A DNA stretch of 53,393 bases from Barnesiella sp. An22 (GCF_002159975.1 NZ_NFJR01000015.1:1-53393); one strand, 5' to 3'; shown: positions 36,415 to 45,708, counted from the first letter of the stretch. Program-made: numbers and translations. Notes: generated from the letters alone by a model not told the origin.

Positions 36415-37542
36415 TTAAAAATCGCTGAGCATCATGGGCATCAACAGCATGAGCAGGTCTTCGTTCTCCTTGTTCTCCAGCGGTACGATGATACCGGCAC
36501 GGGTGGGATCGGAGAGCTCGACCAGCACCTCGGTAGAGGGGATATTGTTGAGTATCTCGATGAGGAACGACGCCTTGAAGCCGATGGTGAGGTCGTCGCC
36601 TGTGTAGTTGCAGGCCACCTTCTCCTCGGCCGAGATGGAGTAGTCTTTGTTTTCGGTCGACACGAGCAGCTCGCCGTTCTTCAGCTGCAGCTTGGCCAGA
36701 CCCAAAGCGGCATCGGCAAATACCGACACACGACGCAGCACATTCACAAACAGGGAGCGGTCGATGATGAGTCGGTTGGTATTGTTGGTAGGGATTACCG
36801 AGTTGTAGTTGGGATAGTGCCCCTCGATAAGGCGGCAGTTGAGTACGAAATCGGAGAGCTTGAAGCAGGCATTCTTCGAATCGAACGAGAGCTCTACGTT
36901 GCCGTTCTCCTTGGGCAGAATCGACTTCAACAGATTGGCCGGTTTCTTGGGCAGGATAAACGAGGCACGCACCCCGGGAGCCACGGCCTGATTTTTGAAG
37001 CGTACCAGCTTGTGAGTATCGGAAGCCACGAACGAAATACTGTCTTCGAAGATGTCGAGATAGATACCGTTCATAATGGGGCGCAACTCGTCTTCGGCCG
37101 TGGCAAACAGCGTGCAGCCTATGCCGCCGAGCAGCTGTTGCGCATCGAGCGAGAGGGTTACGGCCGAGGTATCCATCGGCATCTTGGTGGGATATTCGTC
37201 GCCATTCACGCCGATAAAGTTGTAACGGCCATTCTGGAAATAGAGGAAAATTTCCAGATTATTGTCGTCGATTTCGAAAGTCAGCGGTTGGTCGGGCAAC
37301 TCTTTGAGGGGTTCGAGCAAGATTTTGGCATTCACGGCAAAGACGCCTTCGCCCTCGGCCTCCATCACGTCGATAGCCGTAGTCATGGTGGTCTCCTGGT
37401 CCGATGCGGTCATCGAGAGGCGCGTGCCCTCGAGGCGGAACAGGAAGTTGTCGAGGATAGCCATCGAGTTTTTCGAGTTAATTACCCGGCTGATAGTCTG
37501 CAAATGTGATAGCAACAAGGTGCTGGATACGATAAATTTCAT
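36415..37542 (-). CDS. dnaN: DNA polymerase III beta subunit (sliding clamp)
   Basis: The 375-residue protein has the three clamp domains and ends with the conserved LLMPMMLSDF-type tail. It encircles DNA and tethers the polymerase. First gene of the run dnaN / exonuclease / coaBC / DUF4835 / recN / rlmB, all on the minus strand with gaps of 16 to 52 bases or a short overlap. Confidence 0.97.
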   Translation of the reverse strand: MKFIVSSTLLLSHLQTISRVINSKNSMAILDNFLFRLEGTRLSMTASDQETTMTTAIDVMEAEGEGVFAVNAKILLEPLKELPDQPLTFEIDDNNLEIFLYFQNGRYNFIGVNGDEYPTKMPMDTSAVTLSLDAQQLLGGIGCTLFATAEDELRPIMNGIYLDIFEDSISFVASDTHKLVRFKNQAVAPGVRASFILPKKPANLLKSILPKENGNVELSFDSKNACFKLSDFVLNCRLIEGHYPNYNSVIPTNNTNRLIIDRSLFVNVLRRVSVFADAALGLAKLQLKNGELLVSTENKDYSISAEEKVACNYTGDDLTIGFKASFLIEILNNIPSTEVLVELSDPTRAGIIVPLENKENEDLLMLLMPMMLSDF

Positions 37543-37661
37543 AGATATATCTTTTTGTTTATTTGTTTCTTAGCCTGTTTTCCCTGCAAAAGGACAGCGC
37601 CCTGCAGGCCCGAGCAGGCGAACCGCCGTCAGGCCGAACGGTTCCCCATCTCTTTAACGAA

Positions 37662-37669
37662 CAAATGTA
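37662..37669 (-). promoter_or_regulatory. Candidate -7 element for the dnaN operon
   Basis: The minus strand reads TACATTTG (TAnnTTTG), about 120 bases before the dnaN ATG. It lies left of the point where the base composition changes, so the operon promoter seems to have survived the insertion of the conjugative element. Confidence 0.5.
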
Positions 37670-38036
37670 ATGAAAATTTTTGGCTCGACCGACTAATTCG
37701 CAAGAATAAATGAATAAGTTATCAACACCGTTATACCCGCCCTGCCCGAAATGCTTTTCACCCCCTCGACCGTTCATTTTTCGAATATTATCGTTATATT
37801 TGTTGTAATCAGGTAGGTTTTATTTGACTATCAACAGATTGGATAAAACTCGCACGAGAACGGGCAATGGATAAGAAAAAGCCGGACTGTTCCGAACCGC
37901 CATATTTCTCATGCTTTCAAATAACTCTTTATCTCACTTGCAAAGATAACATTTCTTTCTGAAAAGGCCATATAAACGGCTGCAATCTTACGGAATAAAA
38001 ACATATCGGGAAAAACGAGCATACCGTAGCCGAGTC
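37670..38036. other. Intergenic junction between housekeeping DNA and the conjugative element
   Basis: The gap between the dnaN start and the first element gene is about 700 bases. This portion holds no plausible gene, RNA gene or long repeat. It contains the orphan -7 element and, at 37940-37949 on the minus strand, TTATCTTTGC, nine of ten bases of GTAnnTTTGC, the core recalled for CTnDOT-type integration. I take the element end to lie near here, but the second copy of the core would be outside the window. Confidence 0.4.
37795..37802 (+). promoter_or_regulatory. Orphan plus-strand -7-like element
   Basis: TATATTTG matches TAnnTTTG on the plus strand, divergent from dnaN, yet no gene begins for over 400 bases. 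It may be the promoter of a gene displaced by the element to the right. A chance match in AT-rich sequence is possible. Confidence 0.25.
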
Positions 38037-38198
38037 CCCATAACCACAGGCAAAGGTAATTCGTGTTCTTCCCGTACAAGCAAGGCCAAGCCCTTCGGGT
38101 TCGTGGAAAAAATCATCCTCGCCCCGGAGGGCTTGCGGTATTTTTTCCCGAAGCCTTGCATGTACGGAACACGACCTTTTTAGGCCTGTAGTTATGGG
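38037..38198 (+). ncRNA. Structured element, copy A (leader of 38241 gene run)
   Basis: The two ends pair over most of their length: CCCATAAC with GTTATGGG, ACAGGC with GCCTGT, AAAGG with CCTTT, CGTGTTC with GAACACG, CCGTACA with TGTACGG, and GCAAGGC with GCCTTGC. Inside lie a CCC-TTC-GGG mini-hairpin and a perfect 9-bp stem GGAAAAAAT / ATTTTTTCC that closes the loop CATCCTCGCC...GGCTTGCGGT. The same layout recurs with different stem sequences in copies B and C. A small hairpin (TCCGGC / GCCGGA, 38202-38220) and the start codon at 38241 follow. RNA leader or single-strand DNA promoter; strand taken from the downstream genes. Confidence 0.8.
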
Positions 38199-38240
38199 AA
38201 CTCCGGCCCCAGAAGCCGGACTAACAAAAAATCAAATGTT

Positions 38241-39071
38241 ATGTTACAGGCAACAAAGAACAAGTACACGGTGGAAACACTCAAACCACTGAACATTCTG
38301 TACGATCATGAACACTGGCTGACACAGCAGGACGTGGATATGGCCAACGGCTATGTGGAACTGATAGAAAGGACACGCTCGGAAAAGACTCCACAGATAG
38401 GTGACAGACTCATCTATGTGGACAGATACGGGAAATATTACGGCAATGCCCTTATTGAAAACAATGATGAAGAGAGCGGTCGGATTTCCATCTGTGAAGA
38501 ACCTTATATTCCCTTTGTATGGGAGCAGGACGCCAATATCCGGCTGAGCGTCAGCGGAGGGGCCTTCCACCATATTGACCCCAAGCAATTGAAATTCGTC
38601 AGATGGACGGAAGGTGCATTCAAGGACTGGGGAAACTGCGGAGCGTGTGCCAACGGTGCCGTCACATTCACGGCAAAAGTACCGTTATGGTCCTATTCCG
38701 AACCTGATCCGCTCTACGGTGATTTCACCACGGAAACATGGAGACAATATTATTTGACCAAGGACACGGGTCCGGACGCACGCAACCTGTACCAGGGCTA
38801 CGACATAGCTTTCAGGACCGAAGAGAACTTCCGGCAGTTCCTGAAGGACTATGAAGGGACTGTGTTCAAGGGCAACTGGGAAAACCAGATCGTACTCTGG
38901 TGTTTCCGACATGAAAACCGGTTCCTGCCGCAGCACGAATGGGACAAGATAGATGCCCCGGCCATGGAACGGCGTCTCAACTTCCATCCCGAACAGGTCA
39001 AGCTGGTCAAGGACATGGACAGCCACATCACCTACTGTTACCGTATCAAACCCGAAATTGACAATCTCTAA
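38241..39071 (+). CDS. Conjugative-element accessory protein, DUF4121-like
   Basis: The 276-residue soluble protein has no signal peptide or membrane segment. It is rich in aromatic and acidic residues (VPLWSYSEPDPLYGDF, WRQYYLTKDTGPDARNLYQG, FCFRHEN-type strings). I associate it with DUF4121, found in Bacteroidales conjugative elements, from memory only. It is the first gene after structured copy A and ends 12 bases before the next gene. Function unknown. Confidence 0.65.
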   Translation: MLQATKNKYTVETLKPLNILYDHEHWLTQQDVDMANGYVELIERTRSEKTPQIGDRLIYVDRYGKYYGNALIENNDEESGRISICEEPYIPFVWEQDANIRLSVSGGAFHHIDPKQLKFVRWTEGAFKDWGNCGACANGAVTFTAKVPLWSYSEPDPLYGDFTTETWRQYYLTKDTGPDARNLYQGYDIAFRTEENFRQFLKDYEGTVFKGNWENQIVLWCFRHENRFLPQHEWDKIDAPAMERRLNFHPEQVKLVKDMDSHITYCYRIKPEIDNL

Positions 39072-39083
39072 AACAATACAGTT

Positions 39084-40025
39084 ATGCAGACAACAGCAAC
39101 AAGAACAGCAGGCAGCCACACTGACCTGCTTACAGGTATCCTGAACGTGCAAGTAAGGAACGAGGACAAGATTACAGAACAGGACCGGCAGTATTGCCAG
39201 CTACAGCAGGACCAGCTCTACAGGACACTTGACCGTATCGACCGATGGTATGACATCTTCAAGGAAGAAGCGGAACGGTATCGGGAAATCAAGAGCTTCA
39301 AGTATGAGGATAACGGTAAGGTCTCCATACGGAATTTCTATTTCAACAACAGCGGGGAGGATGACTATACCCACAACGAATTCAAACCGTTTGACCTCAT
39401 CAACGAGCTTGCGGACAACAACTGCAATGCCAACGCGAATTTCGCGAGTCGCATCATTTCCTATTTCAACAGGACCTACAATGTAGATGTACCCATTCCT
39501 GTAATCGACGAGAAGGCCATGCGCATGGGATTCCGTCCGGTCTACCAGACTTACGTGGACATGGTCATCGAACACCTCGGCGGAAAAAGTTTCCGTGAGA
39601 CCGCAGAGGAAGAACTGCTGGCCCGTTTCCTGAAAACGGTACAGCCTTCCCGCTGGAGCAAGGTGAAGCCCGAACTGAAAAAGGACAAGATAACTTTCCC
39701 TGACATCGTATCCTGGGACAGCATCCATCTGGAATACCACAAGGAATATGAGTTCTCGTATGACTGCGGAAGGAAAGTGGACATTTTCTGCGAAGGTATC
39801 GCATACGGGGCAGATGACGTGATAAACGGTTCAAGCGGTATGGTCATCGGCCTTGACAGACGCGATGTGGATATAACCGAATGGTACAACCTCACCCTGA
39901 GCAACGCAGAACAGATCAAGTTCTATAAGAACGGACGCATCGACGTACGCTTCAAGGACAGCCAGGCCGCAGAGTACTGCTACAGAAGGCTGCGGCTGGA
40001 TGAAATCACACTCAGAGAAGAGTGA
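39084..40025 (+). CDS. Conjugative-element protein of unknown function
   Basis: The 313-residue soluble protein has a charged, coiled-coil-prone N-terminal third (QDRQYCQLQQDQLYRTLDRI, KEEAERYREIKSFK), a middle part with FASRIISYFNRTYNVDVPIPVI and a beta-rich C terminus. I recognise no catalytic motif or family. It follows the DUF4121-like gene by 12 bases and is likely in the same transcript. Confidence 0.65.
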   Translation: MQTTATRTAGSHTDLLTGILNVQVRNEDKITEQDRQYCQLQQDQLYRTLDRIDRWYDIFKEEAERYREIKSFKYEDNGKVSIRNFYFNNSGEDDYTHNEFKPFDLINELADNNCNANANFASRIISYFNRTYNVDVPIPVIDEKAMRMGFRPVYQTYVDMVIEHLGGKSFRETAEEELLARFLKTVQPSRWSKVKPELKKDKITFPDIVSWDSIHLEYHKEYEFSYDCGRKVDIFCEGIAYGADDVINGSSGMVIGLDRRDVDITEWYNLTLSNAEQIKFYKNGRIDVRFKDSQAAEYCYRRLRLDEITLREE

Positions 40026-40044
40026 TTCATGAAATACTTATTCA

Positions 40045-40075
40045 GACACCCCGTAAGACATCCTTGCGGGGTGTC
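40045..40075 (+). terminator. Hairpin between gene 39084 and the methylase-helicase gene
   Basis: GACACCCCG pairs with CGGGGTGTC around a 13-base loop. The sequence after it (TCCGTTTCC) is only weakly T-rich, so termination may be partial. The next ATG is 31 bases further on. Confidence 0.5.
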
Positions 40076-40105
40076 TCCGTTTCCAACCATTAAAAAAGAA
40101 AAGAC

Positions 40106-43100
40106 ATGTATGCCATCATACCCCAACAGATTCCCCAGGACAGGCGTGCCGAGATCAACGAGAAAATCCTTTTCGCCATAGACTCGGGCAAGGACCTCGT
40201 TCCGAAGGAAAGCATCTACAACTGCTACACGGGAATCGGAGGACTGCACAACCTCAGACAGTCGGATTTCACCAGCTACCATGAATACGCCGAGGCCAAG
40301 AAGGAATTCGAGATGGGACAGTTCTTCACCCCGCACGACATATGCCGGAGCATGGTGGAGACCCTTTCTCCGACATCGGCGGAAATGGTACTTGACATGT
40401 GCTGCGGCATGGGCAACTTCTTCAACCATCTGCCCAACCTGCACAATGCCTACGGATTCGACATTGACGGCAAGGCGGTGGCCGTTGCCAGATACCTCTA
40501 CCCGGAAGCTCATATCGAGAAATGCGACATACAGCTGTACAATCCCGAACAGCGTTTCGACATCATTGTCGGAAATCCGCCCTTTAACCTGAAATTTGAT
40601 TACAGGCTGTCGCAGGAATTCTACATGGACAAGGCCTATGACGTGCTCAACCCTGCCGGAATCCTGATGGTCATCGTCCCTCTCTCCTTCATGCAGAACG
40701 AGTTCTGGGAAAAGACACGCGTGGCGAAAATCAACTCGAATTTCTCCTTCATCGGCCAGACCAGGCTGGAACATTCAGCCTTCTCTACGGTGGGCGTGCA
40801 GAATTTCGCAACAAAAATCATGGTATTCCTCCGCCGTTCCCTCCATATTGAAATGCAGCCCTACAACGCGGAAGAGTTTGTCAGCATGGATGAGCTGAAG
40901 AAACGCATAGCCGAAGTGCGGAAAATGAAACACCGGCTGCGCCTCCAGCTGATGCGGGAAACCAACCGGATAGACCGTGAGGAGCTGGAAGCGTTCGAGT
41001 ACAGACTTGCCAAGTACATGTACGAGCTGAAGGCCCATGCCGTGCTGAACAGGCATGTCGAAAAGGCGGAGGCGCTGGTGTCCAAATTCCGCAACCAGAA
41101 ACCGCCGGAAAATGCCACCCGGGAACAGATAAAGGAATGGGAACGCAAGAAACTGACCACCGGCAAGGTTCTCGGCATCATCCGCAGGTACATCACCTCG
41201 CAGAACGTGGTGCCGCGCAAGGAAGTGGCATTAGTGAAGACATCCTACGGCTTCAAGCTGAAGCAATATGCCCCGCGTCTGCTTGACAAGGTCACGCACA
41301 AGGCCGCAGGCATCAACGACCTCATACTCGGAAGGGCCGAACTCCCGATGCCGGAAAACGTCACAGAAAAGAACATGCGGCAGATCCGTGCCGCCAGTAA
41401 ACTGATACGGCGCAAACAGAGGCAATACGAGACCCAGAATCTCCAGTTTGCGGATATGCGGGAAGATGCCGGCCTGAAGGAATACCTGGACCGCACCACA
41501 TTCATCAACAAGGACGGTGAAGTCTGCGAATTCACGGACTTGCAGAAACACGACCTGAACCTCGTGTTGCAGAAACGCTACGCCCTGCTGAACTGGCAGC
41601 AGGGTTCAGGCAAGACTGCCGCCGTCTATCACAGGGCGAAATACCTGCTCAAGTTCAGAAAGGCAAAGAACGTCATCATACTTGCCCCAGCCATCGCCAC
41701 CAACATGACCTGGATACCGTTCCTTACCATAAACAAGGAACGCTTCCGTACAATACAGACCGCCGGCGACCTCAACAACATACCGGAAGGGACATTCCTT
41801 GTCGTCTCCACCTCCATGCTCCGGAAACTGAAAAGAGGACTGATGCGTTTCGTGAAACGCACTTCCGGCAAGCTGTGCCTTGTCTTCGACGAGTCGGACG
41901 AAATCACCAATCCCACATCGCAGCGTACAAGAAACATCCTGTGCATATTCAGGAGGCTCAGGTACAAGATCCTCGACACGGGAACAACCACCCGCAACAA
42001 CATCGCGGAACTGTACAGCCAGTTCGAACTACTCTACAACAACTCCGTAAACATGATATGCTGGAGCCCGCAGGTCTACCACGAAAACAGGGACCACGAG
42101 ATAGAGGAAGAGAACAACCCGGATTACGGAACACCGTTCCCCGCCTTCAGGGGGCATGTCCTTTTCCGTGCCTGCCACTGTCCGGGGAAAGCCACTGTAT
42201 TCGGCATCGAGAAACAGAACCAGGACGTGTACAACAAGGACGAACTCTCCGAACTTATCGGCAAGACGGTCATCACGCGTAAATTCAGGGACTTCGCAGG
42301 AGAGAAATACCGGGTACGTACGCATACCGTCCGCCCCTCGGAAGGAGAACACGAGGTGTACCGTGTCATCATCGAGGAGTTCTGCCGCATCTGCGAACTG
42401 TACTACAACAGCACGGGAGACACGAAAAAGGATGCGGGGCTGAGACTCATGAGGCAGATCAAGCTGCTTATCAAGGCCTGTTCGGTCCCGCACCTGATAG
42501 AGGGATATTACGGCGACGAATATCCCTCCAAGACCCGCTATATCGAAAGGCTCGTGAGGACAATACCGGGCAAAGTGGCCATCGGGTGCACCACGCTGGC
42601 GGCCTTCGACCTCTACGAGAGCTATATCCGGGCACATTTCCCCGACAGGCCGGTATTCGTGGTCAAGGGAGACGTGGCCTTCAGGAAACGTCAGAAAATC
42701 GTGACGGAGTTCGACTCCACCATCAACGGTATCCTGATATGCACGCAGCAGAGCCTGAGCAGCTCGGTGAACATACCTACCTGCAATGACGTGATACTGG
42801 AATCCCTGCAATGGAACATCCCACGTATGGAGCAGTTCTATTTCCGTTTCATCCGTCTGGACTCCAGAGAGATGAAGAACGTCCATTACGTCACCTATGA
42901 AGACTCGGTCGAACAGAACCTGATGGCCTTGGTGCTGACCAAGGAGCGTCTGAACGAGTTCATCAAGACGGGTGAGGTAAAGGAGCAGTCCGAGATCTTC
43001 GAGGAGTTCGACATCACGATGTCCGTCATAGACAGCCTGCTTGTCCGCACGCAGGACAGCGAAGGCAAGATACACATCAGCTGGGGAAGCCAGCGAATAA

Positions 43101-43108
43101 CAGAATGA
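40106..43108 (+). CDS. N6-adenine DNA methyltransferase fused to an SF2 helicase
   Basis: The 1000-residue protein has two enzymatic halves. Residues about 60-300 form a gamma-type N6-adenine methylase: QFFTP, the AdoMet motif DMCCGMGNFF (Asp97) and the catalytic VGNPPF (Asn157). A basic, coiled linker (about 300-480) follows. Residues about 480-960 look like a Snf2-type helicase: Walker A QQGSGKT (Lys503), Walker B VFDESD (Asp595) in place of DEAH, TGTTTRN as motif III and a C-terminal RecA-like domain. A methylase-helicase fusion on a mobile element resembles phage P1 DarB, which protects incoming DNA from restriction (family knowledge); that role here is inferred. A restriction or defence role is the alternative. 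Confidence 0.85.
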   Translation: MYAIIPQQIPQDRRAEINEKILFAIDSGKDLVPKESIYNCYTGIGGLHNLRQSDFTSYHEYAEAKKEFEMGQFFTPHDICRSMVETLSPTSAEMVLDMCCGMGNFFNHLPNLHNAYGFDIDGKAVAVARYLYPEAHIEKCDIQLYNPEQRFDIIVGNPPFNLKFDYRLSQEFYMDKAYDVLNPAGILMVIVPLSFMQNEFWEKTRVAKINSNFSFIGQTRLEHSAFSTVGVQNFATKIMVFLRRSLHIEMQPYNAEEFVSMDELKKRIAEVRKMKHRLRLQLMRETNRIDREELEAFEYRLAKYMYELKAHAVLNRHVEKAEALVSKFRNQKPPENATREQIKEWERKKLTTGKVLGIIRRYITSQNVVPRKEVALVKTSYGFKLKQYAPRLLDKVTHKAAGINDLILGRAELPMPENVTEKNMRQIRAASKLIRRKQRQYETQNLQFADMREDAGLKEYLDRTTFINKDGEVCEFTDLQKHDLNLVLQKRYALLNWQQGSGKTAAVYHRAKYLLKFRKAKNVIILAPAIATNMTWIPFLTINKERFRTIQTAGDLNNIPEGTFLVVSTSMLRKLKRGLMRFVKRTSGKLCLVFDESDEITNPTSQRTRNILCIFRRLRYKILDTGTTTRNNIAELYSQFELLYNNSVNMICWSPQVYHENRDHEIEEENNPDYGTPFPAFRGHVLFRACHCPGKATVFGIEKQNQDVYNKDELSELIGKTVITRKFRDFAGEKYRVRTHTVRPSEGEHEVYRVIIEEFCRICELYYNSTGDTKKDAGLRLMRQIKLLIKACSVPHLIEGYYGDEYPSKTRYIERLVRTIPGKVAIGCTTLAAFDLYESYIRAHFPDRPVFVVKGDVAFRKRQKIVTEFDSTINGILICTQQSLSSSVNIPTCNDVILESLQWNIPRMEQFYFRFIRLDSREMKNVHYVTYEDSVEQNLMALVLTKERLNEFIKTGEVKEQSEIFEEFDITMSVIDSLLVRTQDSEGKIHISWGSQRITE

Positions 43109-43138
43109 ACATGAACCGTATGGAGATGCCCGGAAGTC

Positions 43139-43296
43139 CCATTCCCACCGACAAAGGTAGTCCGCGTCCAGCTCGGCTGAGCAAGGTCATGCCGCAGGCG
43201 GTTTTCGGGAAAATCATCCTTGCCGGTGGCTGCGGTATTTCCCCGAAAAACCCAGCACAGCCGGGATACGGCACCTTTGGGGAGTCGGAGGAATGG
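43139..43296 (+). ncRNA. Structured element, copy B (leader of ardA gene run)
   Basis: Pairings at the same places as copy A but with other bases: CCATTCC with GGAATGG (outermost), CCGAC with GTCGG, AAAGGT with ACCTTT, then CTCGGCTG with CAGCCGGG, and inside TCGGGAAAAT with ATTTCCCCGA (one A-C mismatch). The loop CATCCTTGCCGGTGGCTGCGGT is nearly identical to the others. The ArdA-like gene starts 36 bases after its end, with a further short TGGA...TCCA hairpin between. Confidence 0.8.
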
Positions 43297-43332
43297 AACC
43301 CCCGGGCTCCATATACATAACAGGAAAAGAAT

Positions 43333-43824
43333 ATGGATCTGAACAATGCAGAGGTTGCCGTGACCACACAGCATCTCATGGACATAAAGGATTACAGGGA
43401 CTACTGGCTGCACCTGTCCGACTACAGCGGCATGAGCGAGTTCCTGTGTGCCTGTTCCGACCTGTTCCCCGGGGAAAAGGAACCGGAATACCGGTATCCC
43501 AGATGGGAGAACATCCCGGACACGCTGATCAGCCGTGAATGGCTCTGTCCCAACTTCTTCGAGATCAGGGACGCCCTTGAAAGGCTCGAAGAGGAAGAAA
43601 CGGAGTTTTTCATAAACTGGAGCAGGCATTACGGCTATGACATCACCACGGATGACCCGCACATGATGGTATCACATTACCACGACCTGTACGGGGACAC
43701 CGTCACGGAAGCTGAAGAAGACGCGGACACAGGAGAAGACGCCCTGATATACACGGGGGTATCGAGCTGCTACTGCGACACGCTTCCCTTCCGGTACGAA
43801 ATATTTGATGACAATTATGACTAA
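43333..43824 (+). CDS. ardA: ArdA-family antirestriction protein
   Basis: The 163-residue acidic protein matches the pattern of Bacteroides ArdA proteins as I recall it: DYWLHLSDYSGMSEFLCACS, then YPRWENIPDTLISREWL, then FFEIRDALERLEEEETEFF and the C-terminal YEIFDDNY. ArdA dimers mimic bent B-DNA through surface acidic residues and block type I restriction enzymes. It lies directly behind structured copy B and after the methylase-helicase gene, which fits an anti-restriction module that acts early in a new host. Confidence 0.75.
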   Translation: MDLNNAEVAVTTQHLMDIKDYRDYWLHLSDYSGMSEFLCACSDLFPGEKEPEYRYPRWENIPDTLISREWLCPNFFEIRDALERLEEEETEFFINWSRHYGYDITTDDPHMMVSHYHDLYGDTVTEAEEDADTGEDALIYTGVSSCYCDTLPFRYEIFDDNYD

Positions 43825-43836
43825 AAGACAAAAGAT

Positions 43837-44148
43837 ATGGAAATCAACTTCAAAGGACCTGTAATGCCCATCGACCCGTATTCGCAGCTGGCATTCGTGG
43901 AGATACTGAACATCATTTTGACGGCAGGACACATCGTGGACGTGAACCGCTCCCTCATAAGCAGGAACGTCAATCCGCAGTTCGGTTCGCTGTCAGGCTA
44001 TTTCAGATGGTCGTTCGCCGGAGACCGCTTCACGCTCTGGCAACGCACGGACTACAATTCAACGCTGTGTTTCAACCACAGGATACTCGACCTGCCTTTC
44101 GGTGTCCTGGCAGCGAACGGCAACGGGAAAGAGACAAAAACAAACTGA
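43837..44148 (+). CDS. Small conjugative-element protein, unknown
   Basis: The 103-residue soluble protein reads FKGPVMPIDPYSQLAFVEIL near its start and FRWSFAGDRFTLWQRTDYN near the middle. No known domain recognised. It begins 13 bases after ardA, after a purine-rich stretch, so it is likely co-expressed with it. Confidence 0.6.
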   Translation: MEINFKGPVMPIDPYSQLAFVEILNIILTAGHIVDVNRSLISRNVNPQFGSLSGYFRWSFAGDRFTLWQRTDYNSTLCFNHRILDLPFGVLAANGNGKETKTN

Positions 44149-44175
44149 AAGAGAGACAACAGAAAAATAAACACA

Positions 44176-44203
44176 TGTACGGGAAACGGAATCCTGCCGT
44201 ACA
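44176..44203 (+). other. Hairpin before gene 44217
   Basis: TGTACGG pairs with CCGTACA around a 14-base loop, 13 bases before the start codon of the next gene. It could reduce or control ribosome access. It is unrelated in sequence to structured copies A-C. Confidence 0.4.
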
Positions 44204-44216
44204 CAGGTAACGGAAT

Positions 44217-45149
44217 ATGGGAGAACAAAAAAGACTGACCATGGAATTCGTGAAATCGCTTATGGACAAGTCCTACACGCTGGTGTGGGTGGGCTACAAC
44301 GACAACTTCGACAACTGCCATGACACCATTCAGAAGTGTCTGGAAGAAAGGAGTTGTGAAAGTCTATGGGAGAAAGTGGACGAGTGGTACGATGACGCGG
44401 AATGGGAAGCAGTCCATGAAATCGTCTCAAAGCTGAAGAATGAATGCTCCGGCTCCCACGGCTTTGAAGAAGAGGAGGTGGAAGAGTTCTTCGAGGAACA
44501 TGAGGAAGAAATCAGGGAGGAAATCTACAACCGAAACGATTCAGACATCTTGAAAGAACTGATTAAGAACACGGATGACATTCCCGTGCGTGTCGAGATG
44601 CTCTCCAACTACGACTGCATCAATTCCAACTGGCTGGAATCGCAGGAAGGTTACCGGTACAAGGAGTCCTATTTCGGGGACATGGTCGATGCCCTGAATC
44701 TCAATCCTGCCAAGGTGAAGAAAGTTTTGGTGGAGAATGGTTACACGGTGTACGGTCGTTTCCCCGACAAAAAATACAGGGACGGCAAGGAACAGATATC
44801 CTACGAACAATTCTACCAGGAACTCATTAACTCCTGTTGTGGTGCCAACCTGCTGACCTATATCGGCAAGGTAAGCCTGACGGAACTCTATGACGCTGGA
44901 TTCTCGCTCGGGGAAGTCATTATTCCCAAAGGCAACTGCTGCGGCATATTCAGCTCCATGTACGGTGGGGGAAGTCTCCTGGAGATGGAGCTCAAAAAGG
45001 ATATCAGGCTGAAGCTGGAAGTCAGGGACTATCACGGATTCCGCTTCCGTCTTGACAGCGAGAACTCAAAATATGAATGCTCCATCAAGCATGTGTACGG
45101 GGTATGCGATTCCTTCTTCGGAGAAAAGATAGGTCTTGTCGCTTCATAA
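44217..45149 (+). CDS. Acidic conjugative-element protein, unknown
   Basis: The 310-residue protein has a very acidic segment around residues 80-105 (EEEEVEEFFEEHEEEIREEI) and a C-terminal half with ELYDAGFSLGEVIIPKGNCCGIF. A second possible start is the ATG at 44241. No membrane segment and no catalytic motif recognised. The strong acidity is reminiscent of DNA-mimic proteins but that is speculative. Confidence 0.6.
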   Translation: MGEQKRLTMEFVKSLMDKSYTLVWVGYNDNFDNCHDTIQKCLEERSCESLWEKVDEWYDDAEWEAVHEIVSKLKNECSGSHGFEEEEVEEFFEEHEEEIREEIYNRNDSDILKELIKNTDDIPVRVEMLSNYDCINSNWLESQEGYRYKESYFGDMVDALNLNPAKVKKVLVENGYTVYGRFPDKKYRDGKEQISYEQFYQELINSCCGANLLTYIGKVSLTELYDAGFSLGEVIIPKGNCCGIFSSMYGGGSLLEMELKKDIRLKLEVRDYHGFRFRLDSENSKYECSIKHVYGVCDSFFGEKIGLVAS

Positions 45150-45180
45150 ATCAAGTATGGTCACTTAAAGATATCAAATC

Positions 45181-45669
45181 ATGGAAAAGAAATATGCAAT
45201 CATCCTATTCAAGGGAAAAGAATACCTGTGCGGACACGAAGACGGCTGCCATTACGATGTGTCCTGCCCGGTGAGGACATTCACTGAAGGAGAAGACGAC
45301 TTCAAAATTCAGGAATCCGGAAAAGACCGTTCAGAAAAGACATTCCGATATCATGGAAAGGAATTCAGGCTTGTCACCGGCTTCTACCCGAACGGATGGC
45401 CGGTTCTGAGTCTGGAATCACCGGACAACGGGGAACTATACACGGTACTTACCGTCAATCTGGAAGACTCCCCGGCATTCGGGATTCCCGACCAGGCATT
45501 CATTGACATAAACAACAATCCGGAAGCGATGGAATTCCTCATAAGGAACAGCCTTGCCGAAGATACGGGATACAGACGCAAAAGCGGATGGGTGGAATAC
45601 CCGATGGCCAAACTGAACCTGGCTGAACTGTACCGGTTGTCACCGGAATCGTTCGAGAACCAAGAATAA
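45181..45669 (+). CDS. DUF4313-like conjugative-element protein
   Basis: The 162-residue protein ends with LTVNLEDSPAF, FIDINNNPEAMEFL and GYRRKSGWVEYPMAKLNL, a pattern I associate with DUF4313 proteins of Bacteroidales mobile elements. The first third is beta-rich with CGHEDGCHYDVSC. Function unknown. Separate start 31 bases after the preceding gene. Confidence 0.65.
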   Translation: MEKKYAIILFKGKEYLCGHEDGCHYDVSCPVRTFTEGEDDFKIQESGKDRSEKTFRYHGKEFRLVTGFYPNGWPVLSLESPDNGELYTVLTVNLEDSPAFGIPDQAFIDINNNPEAMEFLIRNSLAEDTGYRRKSGWVEYPMAKLNLAELYRLSPESFENQE

Positions 45670-45708
45670 GAATCAACAATAGAAATCATTAACCAAATCA
45701 TAGGAATT

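Noticed and set aside
43105-43320. A 71-residue open frame over structured copy B
   Set aside because: Same reason as for copy C; proline/glycine-rich and no counterpart in the other copies.
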